Source: Bacteroidota bacterium
GTDB taxonomy: Bacteria > Bacteroidota > Bacteroidia > Chitinophagales > Chitinophagaceae
Length of the DNA: 64,000 bases
Assembly (NCBI GenBank): GCA_947487525.1
Contig: CANKWR010000002.1
Coordinates: 25,389-89,388 of the forward strand
Direction of reading: 5' to 3'
The notes under the pieces were generated by a model, which was given only the letters and a program-made list of their open reading frames with translations, ran no database searches and was not told the origin of the DNA. Shown here piece after piece: positions 44,391 to 53,696 of the stretch. Made by a program: the position numbers and the translations under genes. How positions within the stretch are numbered: the first letter of the stretch is position 1; every line of letters starts with the position of its first letter.

Positions 44391-46189
44391 GGGTACAAGC
44401 AATTTCATTCAGTAATATATTTATAATTGCTGACCGTAATTATTGGGAACTATGTAAAGAAAAATGTGTTAAAGAAACTGATCTTGTGTTTTGTCTTGAT
44501 TTCGGATTAAAAAAAATGCTTGAAGACGATGGCTATTTAGTCACTTATGCAGATTTTTTTCAGCCAAATAAAAGGTTAGATCCGCTAAATATAAAAATGC
44601 ATGATTTTCTTTCAAACTGGTACAGGAATAAAGATGGTCAACCCCTTCTTACTTACAAAGGATATAGTATCGGGGATGCGCTACTTTTAAATGTGCTAAC
44701 TGATGTTACTTATTTCTGTCATTTTTTCTTCAATTTTACTCTTATCAAAGAGTTGAAATTTGACCTGATAATTGCAGCACTTCCCGATGATATCCTTTTA
44801 ATCTTTGAACATACTGGGATTCCTTATTTATCTGTGAGAGGGAAGAAAGTTGATACTTATTCTTCCTATTGGTTTCCCATTACAAAATGGATGAAGGAAA
44901 AGCAACAAATAAAATCAATAAATAGAAAACTTAAAGAAGCATTTGCATATGCTATAGATGTTGTAAAACAAATCATAGATCCTCTTTTTTCATTCAATGG
45001 AAATTCGATATTTGTTAGTACTCATCATAATACAATACCAATCATTCAAAAACTAGTAAATTATAAGGATATAACTGTATACAACGAGAATTACAGTAGT
45101 ATAAAAAAAATCTTTACTGAAAGAAGAATTTTTTATCGAAACTATGAAGTGGATAAAAAACTTGTAAAAGAGTATGTGGAACGTTTTAAAATAAACCCAA
45201 AATATATCTGGGAATATAAAGGATATAACATAAGTGAAATCTTGTATGGGTTGATTTATCCTATTGTTGAAAGTGAAATACCTAATGCCATTCGCAAAGT
45301 AAAAAGTATCGAGAAATATTTTAGCAATCGAAAACTTGACCTGATGATCCCTGTTACCGATCTTTGGATTAATAATAGATTGTTGATGCAGTATTGTTTT
45401 CGAAATCAGATTCCTGTATTTATGATAATAAACGGGTTATTGAATTTGCCTTTTTGGACTGATGCTAAAGACAGTGATTGGATCAACTGTTACAGTAAAT
45501 CAATTAGGGAATATTATTACAGTGGAGCAGCCAACGCAATCCCTTTGGGTGATCCGCGTATGGATGGATATGCAAAGGAGCTCCCAAAAAGTATAAATAG
45601 GGTTAATCCAACGATTATTATTGGGTCTTCAGGGTTTGGGTTACTTGATCTCAATTCGTTTTTAGCTGTTGAATTTGATTTCTTGTCTGGCATTTACAAT
45701 TCACTACTATATTTAAAAGAGTCAGGTGTTGTTTTTAATCTGATTTTGAAAGCGCGATCTAATTCTTATATTCATTTGTATAGGGAGTTTATTAATGAAT
45801 ATTTTCCTGCTATAGAAACTACCATTCTTCAGGAAGAACGTTTTGATAAAGTTATTAGAAAAGCGGATTTATATATAACTTTCTATTCACAAACTGTTTT
45901 CGAGGCATCTTGCATTGGGATTCCGGTTATATATTTTAAGAACGACGGCCAATCGATAGATCCTCCATTTGATGGGAAAAGTGAGCTAGTAACGGCGAAT
46001 AACAGTAAAGAATTATCAAATTTTATTAACCTATTTTTAGAAGGCTCTGACATATTTGAGCCTTTTCTGCAAAAAAAGGTAATGGAAAAATATATTGGGC
46101 CGCTTGACGGCCAGAATACTGAAAAGAATATTGAATTTATTTATTCTTTACTTTCTAATGAAACTGAACAAATAAAAAAGAAGATTTAG
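44366..46189 (+). CDS. Uncharacterised GT-B-like protein, candidate glycosyltransferase
   Basis: A 607-residue protein with no signal peptide or clear membrane helix. The C-terminal third resembles GT-B glycosyltransferases of the CDP-glycerol / capsule type: IPVFMIINGLLNLPFW, IPLGDPRMDGYAKEL, then the donor-site-like segment ADLYITFYSQTVFEASCIGIPVIYFKN with the serine/glutamate pattern common in that group. The N-terminal half is unfamiliar. No other gene here is an obvious sialyl- or legionaminyltransferase, so this is the best candidate for that step. The assignment is inferred from fold-like motifs and position between the sugar genes and the flippase. Confidence 0.5.
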   Translation: MYREDFLKRVQAISFSNIFIIADRNYWELCKEKCVKETDLVFCLDFGLKKMLEDDGYLVTYADFFQPNKRLDPLNIKMHDFLSNWYRNKDGQPLLTYKGYSIGDALLLNVLTDVTYFCHFFFNFTLIKELKFDLIIAALPDDILLIFEHTGIPYLSVRGKKVDTYSSYWFPITKWMKEKQQIKSINRKLKEAFAYAIDVVKQIIDPLFSFNGNSIFVSTHHNTIPIIQKLVNYKDITVYNENYSSIKKIFTERRIFYRNYEVDKKLVKEYVERFKINPKYIWEYKGYNISEILYGLIYPIVESEIPNAIRKVKSIEKYFSNRKLDLMIPVTDLWINNRLLMQYCFRNQIPVFMIINGLLNLPFWTDAKDSDWINCYSKSIREYYYSGAANAIPLGDPRMDGYAKELPKSINRVNPTIIIGSSGFGLLDLNSFLAVEFDFLSGIYNSLLYLKESGVVFNLILKARSNSYIHLYREFINEYFPAIETTILQEERFDKVIRKADLYITFYSQTVFEASCIGIPVIYFKNDGQSIDPPFDGKSELVTANNSKELSNFINLFLEGSDIFEPFLQKKVMEKYIGPLDGQNTEKNIEFIYSLLSNETEQIKKKI

Positions 46190-46191
46190 TG

Positions 46192-47736
46192 ATGAGTGTT
46201 TTTTTAAAAATTTATTTTTGGCAATTTGTTTCTATATTTTTCAATTTTGCTGCAATATTTATTGTTACCCCATATCTTACTTCTAATCAAACGATATATG
46301 GGATTTACACACTCGTTATTGCCTCTTATATGTTTTTGTCTTATGCGGATTTTGGTTTTTTAGGTGCTGGAATGAAGTTTGCTTCGGAATATAGCGCTCA
46401 AAATAATTTAAAGGAAGAAATTAAGATTGTTGGATTTACAGGCTATATCTTTTTAGTTTTTGTTTTTTTTTATGCTGCCGGAATGTTTTTTCTTGCTTTC
46501 AATCCAGATGTTTTAATTAGCAGTTTAGCGAATGATGAAGAAAGGGGTATCGCCGAGGATTTACTTATCATTTTAGCATTATTTTCTCCTGTTTTTGTTA
46601 TGCAAAGAATCGTTCAAATGATATTTGCAGTAAGATTAAGAGATTATGTTTTCCAAAGAATTCTAATAATAGCAAATGTAATTAAAATAATTTTTGCTAT
46701 TATTTTTTTCAGTAATGAGAGTTATCCAATCGTAAACTATTTTCTTTTCTCTCAAATATGTAGTTTATTTGCTGTAGTCATAGGTCTATTTATTGCAAAA
46801 AAAAACTTTGGGTATGATTTAAAATTATTTTTTAAATCTTTTAAATTTTCAAAAGAAATTTATTTAAAAACAAAAAAAATTGCATTTATTTCAATTTTTC
46901 TTACTCTATGTTGGATATTATTCTATGAACTAGACCCTTTTGTAATCTCAAAATTACTGGGCTCTAAATATTTAGCCATATTTGCTATTGGCTTTACCTT
47001 GATGGAGTATTTTAGATCTATTTTTGGAATTATTTTTGGTCCTTTTATAGCAAAATTTAACCATTTCGTAGGGCTGAAAGATTTTAATGGTTTGCATGAG
47101 TTATTCGGCAAGGTTTTAATATTGGCACTTCCATTAACAGTTTTTCCTGTTTTGGCTGTATCAATTACCATAAAAAGTTTTATTTTTTGCTGGGTTGGAA
47201 GTCAATATGCAGATTCTGTTCCAATAGCAAAAGTTCTAGTGTTAAGTTTTTTATTTAGCTTTTTGTCCTCTCCTACCGGTATTTTAATTATGGCTTATGA
47301 AAAAGCAAAATTGTTATATATTACTAATGCTATGCTCCCATTAATATATTGGTTTGGGGTATTTGTTACTTTTAAATTTTGGGGTCTTCAAGCTTTTGCT
47401 GATTTTAAAGTAGTTGCATTTTTTATTGTTGCAATTATATATTTTAACATCGTAACAACTCTTTTGAAAGAACAATTTTGGAAATATTTAGGCAAATTAT
47501 TTTTGCCAGCAGTTTTGCCCGTTATATTTATTTTTGTATTTACTTTTTTAACGCGAGACTATTTGCCGATAGAAAAAAGTAAATTAAATCTATTGCTATA
47601 TTTTATTTATAATGGATTTGTAGTAATGTTTGCTTTTATTATTTACTATTTTTCATCTTTAGCGTTCAAAAAGAATATCAATAATTATGTAATGCCATTA
47701 TTTATAAAACTAAAATTAATAAGAGCAACAGCATGA
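46192..47736 (+). CDS. Wzx-type polysaccharide flippase
   Basis: A 514-residue polytopic protein with about 12-14 membrane helices of the MATE/MVF superfamily. It opens FLKIYFWQFVSIFFNFAAIFIV and includes the YADFGFLGAGMKFASEYSAQ segment typical of oligosaccharide flippases. It should move the lipid-linked repeat unit across the inner membrane. ATG 46192 is chosen; the GTG one codon earlier overlaps the preceding stop. Its 3' end overlaps the next gene by 4 bp. Confidence 0.88.
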   Translation: MSVFLKIYFWQFVSIFFNFAAIFIVTPYLTSNQTIYGIYTLVIASYMFLSYADFGFLGAGMKFASEYSAQNNLKEEIKIVGFTGYIFLVFVFFYAAGMFFLAFNPDVLISSLANDEERGIAEDLLIILALFSPVFVMQRIVQMIFAVRLRDYVFQRILIIANVIKIIFAIIFFSNESYPIVNYFLFSQICSLFAVVIGLFIAKKNFGYDLKLFFKSFKFSKEIYLKTKKIAFISIFLTLCWILFYELDPFVISKLLGSKYLAIFAIGFTLMEYFRSIFGIIFGPFIAKFNHFVGLKDFNGLHELFGKVLILALPLTVFPVLAVSITIKSFIFCWVGSQYADSVPIAKVLVLSFLFSFLSSPTGILIMAYEKAKLLYITNAMLPLIYWFGVFVTFKFWGLQAFADFKVVAFFIVAIIYFNIVTTLLKEQFWKYLGKLFLPAVLPVIFIFVFTFLTRDYLPIEKSKLNLLLYFIYNGFVVMFAFIIYYFSSLAFKKNINNYVMPLFIKLKLIRATA

Positions 47737-48404
47737 TTTCGTTTATAAGAGACATAATTAGGAATATTTATTACAAAACTTATGAAATAAAGTCATTGGT
47801 TAATTTACAAAAAGAGAATAAAACCTGTAAATTTTATAATGGTTCCAATATTACGAATACAAAATTCGGTAAATACAATATTATTTTTAATAATGTATTA
47901 ATGGATAATTGCTTGGTAGGCGATCATTCATACATCCAAAAAAAGTCCACTGTTTTTAATGCAGAGATTGGTAAATTCTGTTCTATTGCTTCAAATGTAA
48001 GTATTGGACCAGGAATGCATAAAACGGATGGTATAAGTACACATCCTGTTTTTTTTCTAAATAATACCCCTTTAGTAAAAAAATATAGTGATATAGATTT
48101 ATTTGAAACTTCAATAAGAACAATCATTGGTCATGATGTATGGATTGGAGAGAAGGCTTTGATAATGGATGGTGTGGAAATAGGCACAGGTGCAATTATT
48201 GCTGCTGGTTCTGTGGTAACAAAAAATGTTGAACCCTATGCAATAGTTGGGGGAGTGCCCGCAAAACTTTTGAAATATAGATTTAAAGAAAATGAAATTA
48301 TTTCCTTATTAAAATCTGAATGGTGGAATCGTTCAGAAGAATGGCTTCAGCATAATTATCAAGCATTTAAAAATATTGAGTCATTCCTAAATATGTTAAA
48401 GTGA
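47733..48404 (+). CDS. Hexapeptide-repeat acetyltransferase (CatB-like)
   Basis: A 223-residue left-handed beta-helix enzyme of the xenobiotic/virginiamycin acetyltransferase group. Repeats run through KYNIIFNNVLMDNCLVGDHS, IGKFCSIASNVSIGPGMHKTDG (with the catalytic-type histidine) and IGHDVWIGEKALIMDGVEIG. It ends with the IVGGVPAKLLKYRF segment. It probably O-acetylates a sugar of the repeat unit. It overlaps genes at both ends by 4 bp. Confidence 0.82.
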   Translation: MISFIRDIIRNIYYKTYEIKSLVNLQKENKTCKFYNGSNITNTKFGKYNIIFNNVLMDNCLVGDHSYIQKKSTVFNAEIGKFCSIASNVSIGPGMHKTDGISTHPVFFLNNTPLVKKYSDIDLFETSIRTIIGHDVWIGEKALIMDGVEIGTGAIIAAGSVVTKNVEPYAIVGGVPAKLLKYRFKENEIISLLKSEWWNRSEEWLQHNYQAFKNIESFLNMLK

Positions 48405-48982
48405 TTTCTTACATTAGAAGAATTCCAGGTTTATTGTATTATTTATTAAATTTCTTCAATTTCAATAAACTTAATTTTAGATCCATCGTTTTTTTTTCTG
48501 TTCGGGTACAAGGGAAAAAATATATTTCAATAGGTAGAAATTCTGTAGTGCAAAGAGGTGGATGGTTATTAGCATTAAAAATTAATGACCGTGTCCCAAT
48601 GCTTGAGATTGGAGATAATTGTGCAATAGGTGATTATTGCCACATAACTTCTGTAAGGAAAGTAAAGCTCGAGGATGATGTACTTTTGGCGAACAATGTT
48701 TATATATCTGATAACCTGCATGGGTATGAAAATATTAAAATTCCAATTAAAAATCAAGAAGTGATATATAAAAAAGAAGTGATCATAGGATCTGGTAGCT
48801 GGATAGGAGAAAATGTATGTATAATTGGTGCTAGTGTTGGAAGAAATAGTGTTATAGGATGCAATTCTGTTGTTACCAAAGACATCGACGATTACTGTAT
48901 TGCTGTAGGAAGCCCAGCACGTGTTATAAAACGATTTGATTTCAATACGAGGCAATGGGTTCAAGAAAAAGATAATAATTAA
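48401..48982 (+). CDS. Second hexapeptide-repeat acetyltransferase (WcaF/MaaA-like)
   Basis: A 193-residue acetyltransferase with a basic, hydrophobic N-terminal segment before the repeats (GDNCAIGDYCHITSVRKVKL, VIIGSGSWIGENVCIIGASV, GCNSVVTKDIDDYCIAVGSPA). The NLHGYEN segment holds the likely catalytic histidine. Translation starts at GTG 48401, overlapping the previous stop by 4 bp. The acceptor sugar is unknown; presence of two acetyltransferases suggests a heavily acetylated repeat. Confidence 0.8.
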   Translation: MISYIRRIPGLLYYLLNFFNFNKLNFRSIVFFSVRVQGKKYISIGRNSVVQRGGWLLALKINDRVPMLEIGDNCAIGDYCHITSVRKVKLEDDVLLANNVYISDNLHGYENIKIPIKNQEVIYKKEVIIGSGSWIGENVCIIGASVGRNSVIGCNSVVTKDIDDYCIAVGSPARVIKRFDFNTRQWVQEKDNN

Positions 48983-48992
48983 TTTAAAAAAC

Positions 48993-50129
48993 ATGAAAAG
49001 AGTTCTGATAACTGGTGGAGCAGGTTTTATAGGAACGAATGTTGCAAGGGCATTATTAAATGATGGATATAAGCTAACTATTTTAGACAATTTCTTACCT
49101 CAAATTCATGGGCAAAATAATGAATTAGTTGCTGACTTAATTGGTAAAGTAAAATTAATAATAGGTGATGTAGCTGATAAAAAAGTACTTTACGAAGCGC
49201 TGCAAGGTCAGGATGCAATCATTCATTATGCTGCTGAAACAGGAACAGGACAGTCCATGTATGCAGTGGGACACTATTCAAATGTAAATATTCAAGCAAC
49301 CGCAAATTTGTGTGATTATATCATTAATGAAAACCATCATATTAAAACAGTAATCGTTGCTTCATCACGTTCAATTTATGGAGAAGGAAAATATTTTTCA
49401 AATGAATTTGGTATTGTTTATCCAAATTCAAGGACATTTAATAATGTAAAAGATAGTTTTGAAGTTCCATGTCCTATTTCAGGAAAATATAACTTAGAAG
49501 TTAAGCCAACAACTGAATCCTCGAAAATCCATCCATCCTCATTCTATGGAATTACTAAACAAGTTCAGGAACAAATGATAATACTTGCGGCAGGTTTAAA
49601 AAATATTACTGGTTATGCATTAAGGTATCAAAATGTGTATGGACCTGGACAATCATTAAAAAATCCTTACACAGGTATATTATCTATTTTTACTCGTCTA
49701 GCGCTACAGAATGAGGAAATAAATATTTTCGAAGACGGTCTTGAAAGTAGAGACTTTGTTCATATTGATGATGTGGTAAACGCTACAGTAAGTTGTTTAA
49801 AATTGAACAAAACTCAACAATGTATTTTAAATGTTGGAAGTGGTATTCCAATTTCAGTATTAGATGTTGCGAATGAAATAGTTTCATATTTAAAAAGTGA
49901 ATCCAAAATAAAAATTTCTGGCACATTTAGAGAAGGAGATATTCGTCACAATTTTGCAGATCTCACTTTAATCCATGAGACAATTGGATTTCAACCTAAA
50001 TGGAGTTTCAAAGAAGGATTACATAGTTTTATTGATTGGGCATTACTACAAAATGATATTCCAAAAGACACGAGTGATTATAAAAAATCTTTGGGAGAAC
50101 TAAAAGAAAGAGGGTTATTAAATGGATGA
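48993..50129 (+). CDS. NAD-dependent nucleotide-sugar epimerase (dTDP-L-rhamnose 4-epimerase-like)
   Basis: A 378-residue extended SDR from ATG 48993. The Rossmann motif is VLITGGAGFIGTNVARALL, and the catalytic serine and Tyr-Lys lie in ASSRSIYGEG and SSFYGITKQVQEQ. Segments HYAAETGTGQSMY and YGPGQSLKNPYTGILSIF resemble WbiB-type dTDP-L-rhamnose 4-epimerases more than GalE. No rmlABC genes are in the window, so either they lie elsewhere or the substrate differs. The upstream in-frame start at 48936 lies inside the previous gene and is rejected. It overlaps the next gene by 8 bp. Confidence 0.78.
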   Translation: MKRVLITGGAGFIGTNVARALLNDGYKLTILDNFLPQIHGQNNELVADLIGKVKLIIGDVADKKVLYEALQGQDAIIHYAAETGTGQSMYAVGHYSNVNIQATANLCDYIINENHHIKTVIVASSRSIYGEGKYFSNEFGIVYPNSRTFNNVKDSFEVPCPISGKYNLEVKPTTESSKIHPSSFYGITKQVQEQMIILAAGLKNITGYALRYQNVYGPGQSLKNPYTGILSIFTRLALQNEEINIFEDGLESRDFVHIDDVVNATVSCLKLNKTQQCILNVGSGIPISVLDVANEIVSYLKSESKIKISGTFREGDIRHNFADLTLIHETIGFQPKWSFKEGLHSFIDWALLQNDIPKDTSDYKKSLGELKERGLLNG

Positions 50130-51096
50130 TCATTTTCAACCTTTAGTTAGTATCGTTTTTACGAGTTTTAATCATAAAGAGTACCTCAAACAGGCTTTGG
50201 ATAGCTTGATCAACCAATCCTATACAAATTATGAAATAATAATAGTAGATGATTGCTCAACAGATGGTAGTCAAGAAATTCTTTTGCAATACGAACATTT
50301 AGAAAAGGTTAGTTTAAAATTGCAAACGATCAACTCTGGGAGTTATGTAAAAGCTAGTAATTACGGAGCTTCATTTGCGAAAGGACAATATTTACTATTT
50401 GCTCAATGTGATGATTTTGCTGAACCTAATCAAATTGAATTCTTAGTAAAAGCGTTTGAAAAAAATCCAACCGTTGGTGTAGTATTTTCAAAAAGTAATT
50501 TAGTTGATAAAAATGGTGTGGTGTATGCAAATGATTTCACTGGAAGAGAGAGAGAGTTTAAGGCAGCTATAAAAAAAAATGCTTTAATAAATGGACTAGT
50601 TATGAAAAACTTTCTTTCATTTTCTTGCGTAATCCCAAATTTAAGTGCTGCTTTAATTAAACATGAATTATTTAAAAAAGTAAATGGACTATCTAATAGA
50701 TATTTAGTTGTAGCTGACTGGGCATTTTGGTTAGACTTGACTGAGATAACCGATTTTTATTATTTATCAGACCCGCTTAATTTTTTTAGACAACATCCAA
50801 CAACCATTAGAAGTAGTATTAAAATTGCCACTCAAATAGATGAAATTTATAACTTATTTTATGGCCATATTAATCAATATAAATTAATAGAGATTCAGCA
50901 GAATAAATTAAAAATAGGTGCTGGAGCAGTTTGGTTTTCTTATTTAGTTGAAAATAAAAAGGCATGGTTAAACTGTTTTCTAAATGTTTATCCAAAAATA
51001 AAAGCAAAAGAAAGGTGGCCTCTATATTATTTTTTCAAAGGAACACTGAAACATTTAGTTGAATATTTTTTTATCAAATTAAAAAATAATGAGTAG
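50122..51096 (+). CDS. Family 2 glycosyltransferase
   Basis: A 324-residue GT-A enzyme: LVSIVFTSFNHKEYLKQALD at the start, the nucleotide-binding DDCSTDGSQEIL, and the metal-binding DD in LFAQCDDFAEPNQIEFL. A hydrophobic, basic C-terminal tail (WPLYYFFKGTLKHLVEYFFI) would attach it to the membrane. The sugar it moves is unknown. It overlaps the epimerase by 8 bp and the next transferase by 8 bp. Confidence 0.88.
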   Translation: MDDHFQPLVSIVFTSFNHKEYLKQALDSLINQSYTNYEIIIVDDCSTDGSQEILLQYEHLEKVSLKLQTINSGSYVKASNYGASFAKGQYLLFAQCDDFAEPNQIEFLVKAFEKNPTVGVVFSKSNLVDKNGVVYANDFTGREREFKAAIKKNALINGLVMKNFLSFSCVIPNLSAALIKHELFKKVNGLSNRYLVVADWAFWLDLTEITDFYYLSDPLNFFRQHPTTIRSSIKIATQIDEIYNLFYGHINQYKLIEIQQNKLKIGAGAVWFSYLVENKKAWLNCFLNVYPKIKAKERWPLYYFFKGTLKHLVEYFFIKLKNNE

Positions 51097-51979
51097 TAAT
51101 TTACCTATTGTTTCTATTATTATTCCAACCTTTAATCGAAAAAATCAATTACGAGTATGCCTAAAATCACTTCAAGAACAAACATTTAAAAATTTTGAAG
51201 TATTAGTATGCGATGATGGTTCTACTGATAATACATTAGAAATTATAAGTGAATTTAATAGTTCACTTATAATTAATTATATTAAGGATACCAATTTTGG
51301 TGGACCTGCAAGACCAAGAAACCACGGAATACTGCAAGCAAAAGGTGAAATTATAGCCTTTTTAGATTCTGATGATTGGTGGTATCCTACAAAATTAGAA
51401 ATCACAGTGCCATTTCTTAAAGATTATGATTTCGTTTATCATGATCTTGATGTTTTTAATGGTTTAAATAAGCAGAAACGTATTGCAAGAGGAAGGAATT
51501 TAGAAGAAAATATTTTTAAAGATTTAATTATAAATGGGAATGCAATCATTAATTCTAGTGTATTAGTTAAAAAAAAAGTAGTCGATTTTGTTGGTAAAAT
51601 TACAGAAGATAAAAAACTTGTTGCAGTTGAAGACTATGATTACTGGATAAGAATTTCACAATTTACTAATAAATTTAAATATATTAATAAAAGTTTAGGA
51701 GCATATAGGGAAGATGAGAATATTTCTTATTCTGTAAAGCAAGTAGAAAAATTGAAACATGTATTAGATACATATATAGACCTATTAAATAGTAAAGAAC
51801 AAAAGCAGGCAATCTCAAATTTTAATTTTAGCGCAGCACGTATTAATCATTTTTTTTCTTTGTATGAATCAGCGAAATCTTTTTATGTAAAATCATTTGG
51901 AAATAAAAAATTTAATAAAAAATTATTATCTGTAATTGGGTTTTTAATGTGTGTTTTTAAAATAAATGATAATTCATAA
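51089..51979 (+). CDS. Family 2 glycosyltransferase
   Basis: A 296-residue GT-A enzyme: IVSIIIPTFNRKNQLRVCLK, VCDDGSTDNTLEII, and the DXD region IAFLDSDDWWYPTKLE. ED in AVEDYDYWIRIS marks the usual catalytic-base region. It has a short hydrophobic C-terminus. Substrate unknown. After its stop comes a 213-bp AT-rich gap (51980-52192) with no convincing promoter or gene. Confidence 0.9.
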   Translation: MSSNLPIVSIIIPTFNRKNQLRVCLKSLQEQTFKNFEVLVCDDGSTDNTLEIISEFNSSLIINYIKDTNFGGPARPRNHGILQAKGEIIAFLDSDDWWYPTKLEITVPFLKDYDFVYHDLDVFNGLNKQKRIARGRNLEENIFKDLIINGNAIINSSVLVKKKVVDFVGKITEDKKLVAVEDYDYWIRISQFTNKFKYINKSLGAYREDENISYSVKQVEKLKHVLDTYIDLLNSKEQKQAISNFNFSAARINHFFSLYESAKSFYVKSFGNKKFNKKLLSVIGFLMCVFKINDNS

Positions 51980-52192
51980 TTTTTAAATATTTACAATCTA
52001 TTTTACTTTTATAAAGCAAAAACATTTTTTGTTTTTATAACTATATGTATCTTTTTTAACCTAAAAACAGGAAAAAGTTATTTATAAGAAATGGGAAAAA
52101 TTGAATTGCATCCAGAAAATTATTTGTAACACAAATATCTTTTATTGAAAATATGAAACTTAAACTAAACTTTAGTACAATTTAATTATTAA

Positions 52193-53659
52193 ATGAAACA
52201 AGGAGAAAAAACTAAACTAGTTGATTTAAATTCCATCTTAAAATGGTTAAACGGAATTTTTTGTTTACTTTTCATTCTTAGCTATTTAAATATTGGGCCA
52301 ACTAAATATGTAAATATTTATACTATAATAATAGGAGTATTTTTATCTTTTCAAATAAGTTTTTTTTTATTTATTGAAAAAAGACGTAGAGATCCATTTC
52401 TCATTCTGCTTTGCTTTCAAATGGTTGCTTTTTTTATTTTAAGAATATTGACGCTTTCTTTAGATTTTCATTCAGTTGTTTTTGATCGCTTCCCTTTCGA
52501 TGTAAATAATTTGAACTATGCACTTGTTTTTATTATTTGTGCAAATTTTTCTTTATTCGCAGGACTTTCATTAAATAATAAGAAATTATCTAAAATTAAT
52601 CCAATAGATGAAATAAAGAGCGAACCTTATAAAACTTATACGGTTGTAATTGTGTTATTTATTGGTTACATGTTGGGACTAGCAGGTATCTTAGATCTTG
52701 TTGTAATCGGTGCTGTTTTTAATATTTTATCTGGCTTATTTATCAAGTTATCTGTGATCTTGTTTATGATTCTTGTTTACCTGTTTGTTTTTAAAAATAA
52801 ATTAAGTAAAGTTACTTTTGTCATATTGTTATTTGGATTTATCTTATTTATTTTAATACAAACTTTAACTGGAAGTAGATCTGCAATATTAACGATTATT
52901 AATTTTTGTATATTTTCTTTACTAGCTATTCATTCATGTATTAAAATAAAAAAATGGACAATTGTTGGTCTTATTATTTTAGTCCCACTTATGGTTTCTT
53001 TCTTTCTTTTCGCTACTTTTTTAAGACCAAAATTACAGGAAAATAGGGCAGTAATAGGTAAAGACACTTTTGAAGTATTGGGTGAATTCAATATTATTGA
53101 AACGATCAAAGAGGACGCACATTTTCTGCTTTCTCCAATTTTCGATAGAGTTGGTTTTTTGGATTATACTGCAGAAACAATGGCAAATTCAGAAAAGTAC
53201 AAAAGTATATTAAGTGTTCAATATTTTTTCAAAAGCATAACAGATAATGTATTATCACCTGGGTTTGATGTATTCGATGTTCCATTGGAATCAAATGCAA
53301 TGAGATTTATTTATCTACCTGAATTTGGCACCCCTTTAAAATCAAAAATAACTCCCGAATCGTATCAATCGGACGAGTTTACTTTTTACGGTGAATTTTA
53401 TGTAATGTTTGGAAAATGGTTTTCTTTGATTCCAATTTTTTTCATTGGATTTATGATAAAGCGTGTTTATTTAAAAATCACAGATAAATATGAATATTTT
53501 GCAATTTTTAAAAGAGGTATTGTAATTGCAATATTTTATACACTATTAAACAGTTTTGGTTTAGATTGGTTGCTGTTAGATCTCTTAGGTTTTATTTTTA
53601 CTTATAAAATCTTTAAATTATTTTTTAAATTTAGAGAACCTATATTAAGCTTAAATTAA
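52193..53659 (+). CDS. Wzy-like O-antigen/capsule polymerase
   Basis: A 488-residue membrane protein with about 11-12 helices and a large soluble loop (about residues 285-400, from RPKLQENRAVIGKD onward) between late helices, the usual plan of Wzy polymerases. The segment TLTGSRSAILTIINFCIFSL precedes the loop, with an arginine at the membrane face as in many Wzy proteins. Sequence conservation in this family is low, so the call rests on topology and on presence of Wzx and Wzz in the same locus. Confidence 0.75.
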   Translation: MKQGEKTKLVDLNSILKWLNGIFCLLFILSYLNIGPTKYVNIYTIIIGVFLSFQISFFLFIEKRRRDPFLILLCFQMVAFFILRILTLSLDFHSVVFDRFPFDVNNLNYALVFIICANFSLFAGLSLNNKKLSKINPIDEIKSEPYKTYTVVIVLFIGYMLGLAGILDLVVIGAVFNILSGLFIKLSVILFMILVYLFVFKNKLSKVTFVILLFGFILFILIQTLTGSRSAILTIINFCIFSLLAIHSCIKIKKWTIVGLIILVPLMVSFFLFATFLRPKLQENRAVIGKDTFEVLGEFNIIETIKEDAHFLLSPIFDRVGFLDYTAETMANSEKYKSILSVQYFFKSITDNVLSPGFDVFDVPLESNAMRFIYLPEFGTPLKSKITPESYQSDEFTFYGEFYVMFGKWFSLIPIFFIGFMIKRVYLKITDKYEYFAIFKRGIVIAIFYTLLNSFGLDWLLLDLLGFIFTYKIFKLFFKFREPILSLN

Positions 53660-53696
53660 AAAATTTAAAATTTGAAGTTTTAAAAAATATACGATT

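Noticed and set aside
48575..49090. Minus-strand open frame of 171 codons over the second acetyltransferase and epimerase start
   Set aside because: The Phe/Tyr/Ile/Asn-rich translation is what AT-rich antisense DNA gives by chance; both sense genes are clear family members.
51980..52192. AT-rich gap ahead of the Wzy-like gene considered as a promoter or small gene
   Set aside because: Only TATCTTTT-like near matches and frames of 12 codons or fewer are present; nothing that supports a specific feature.
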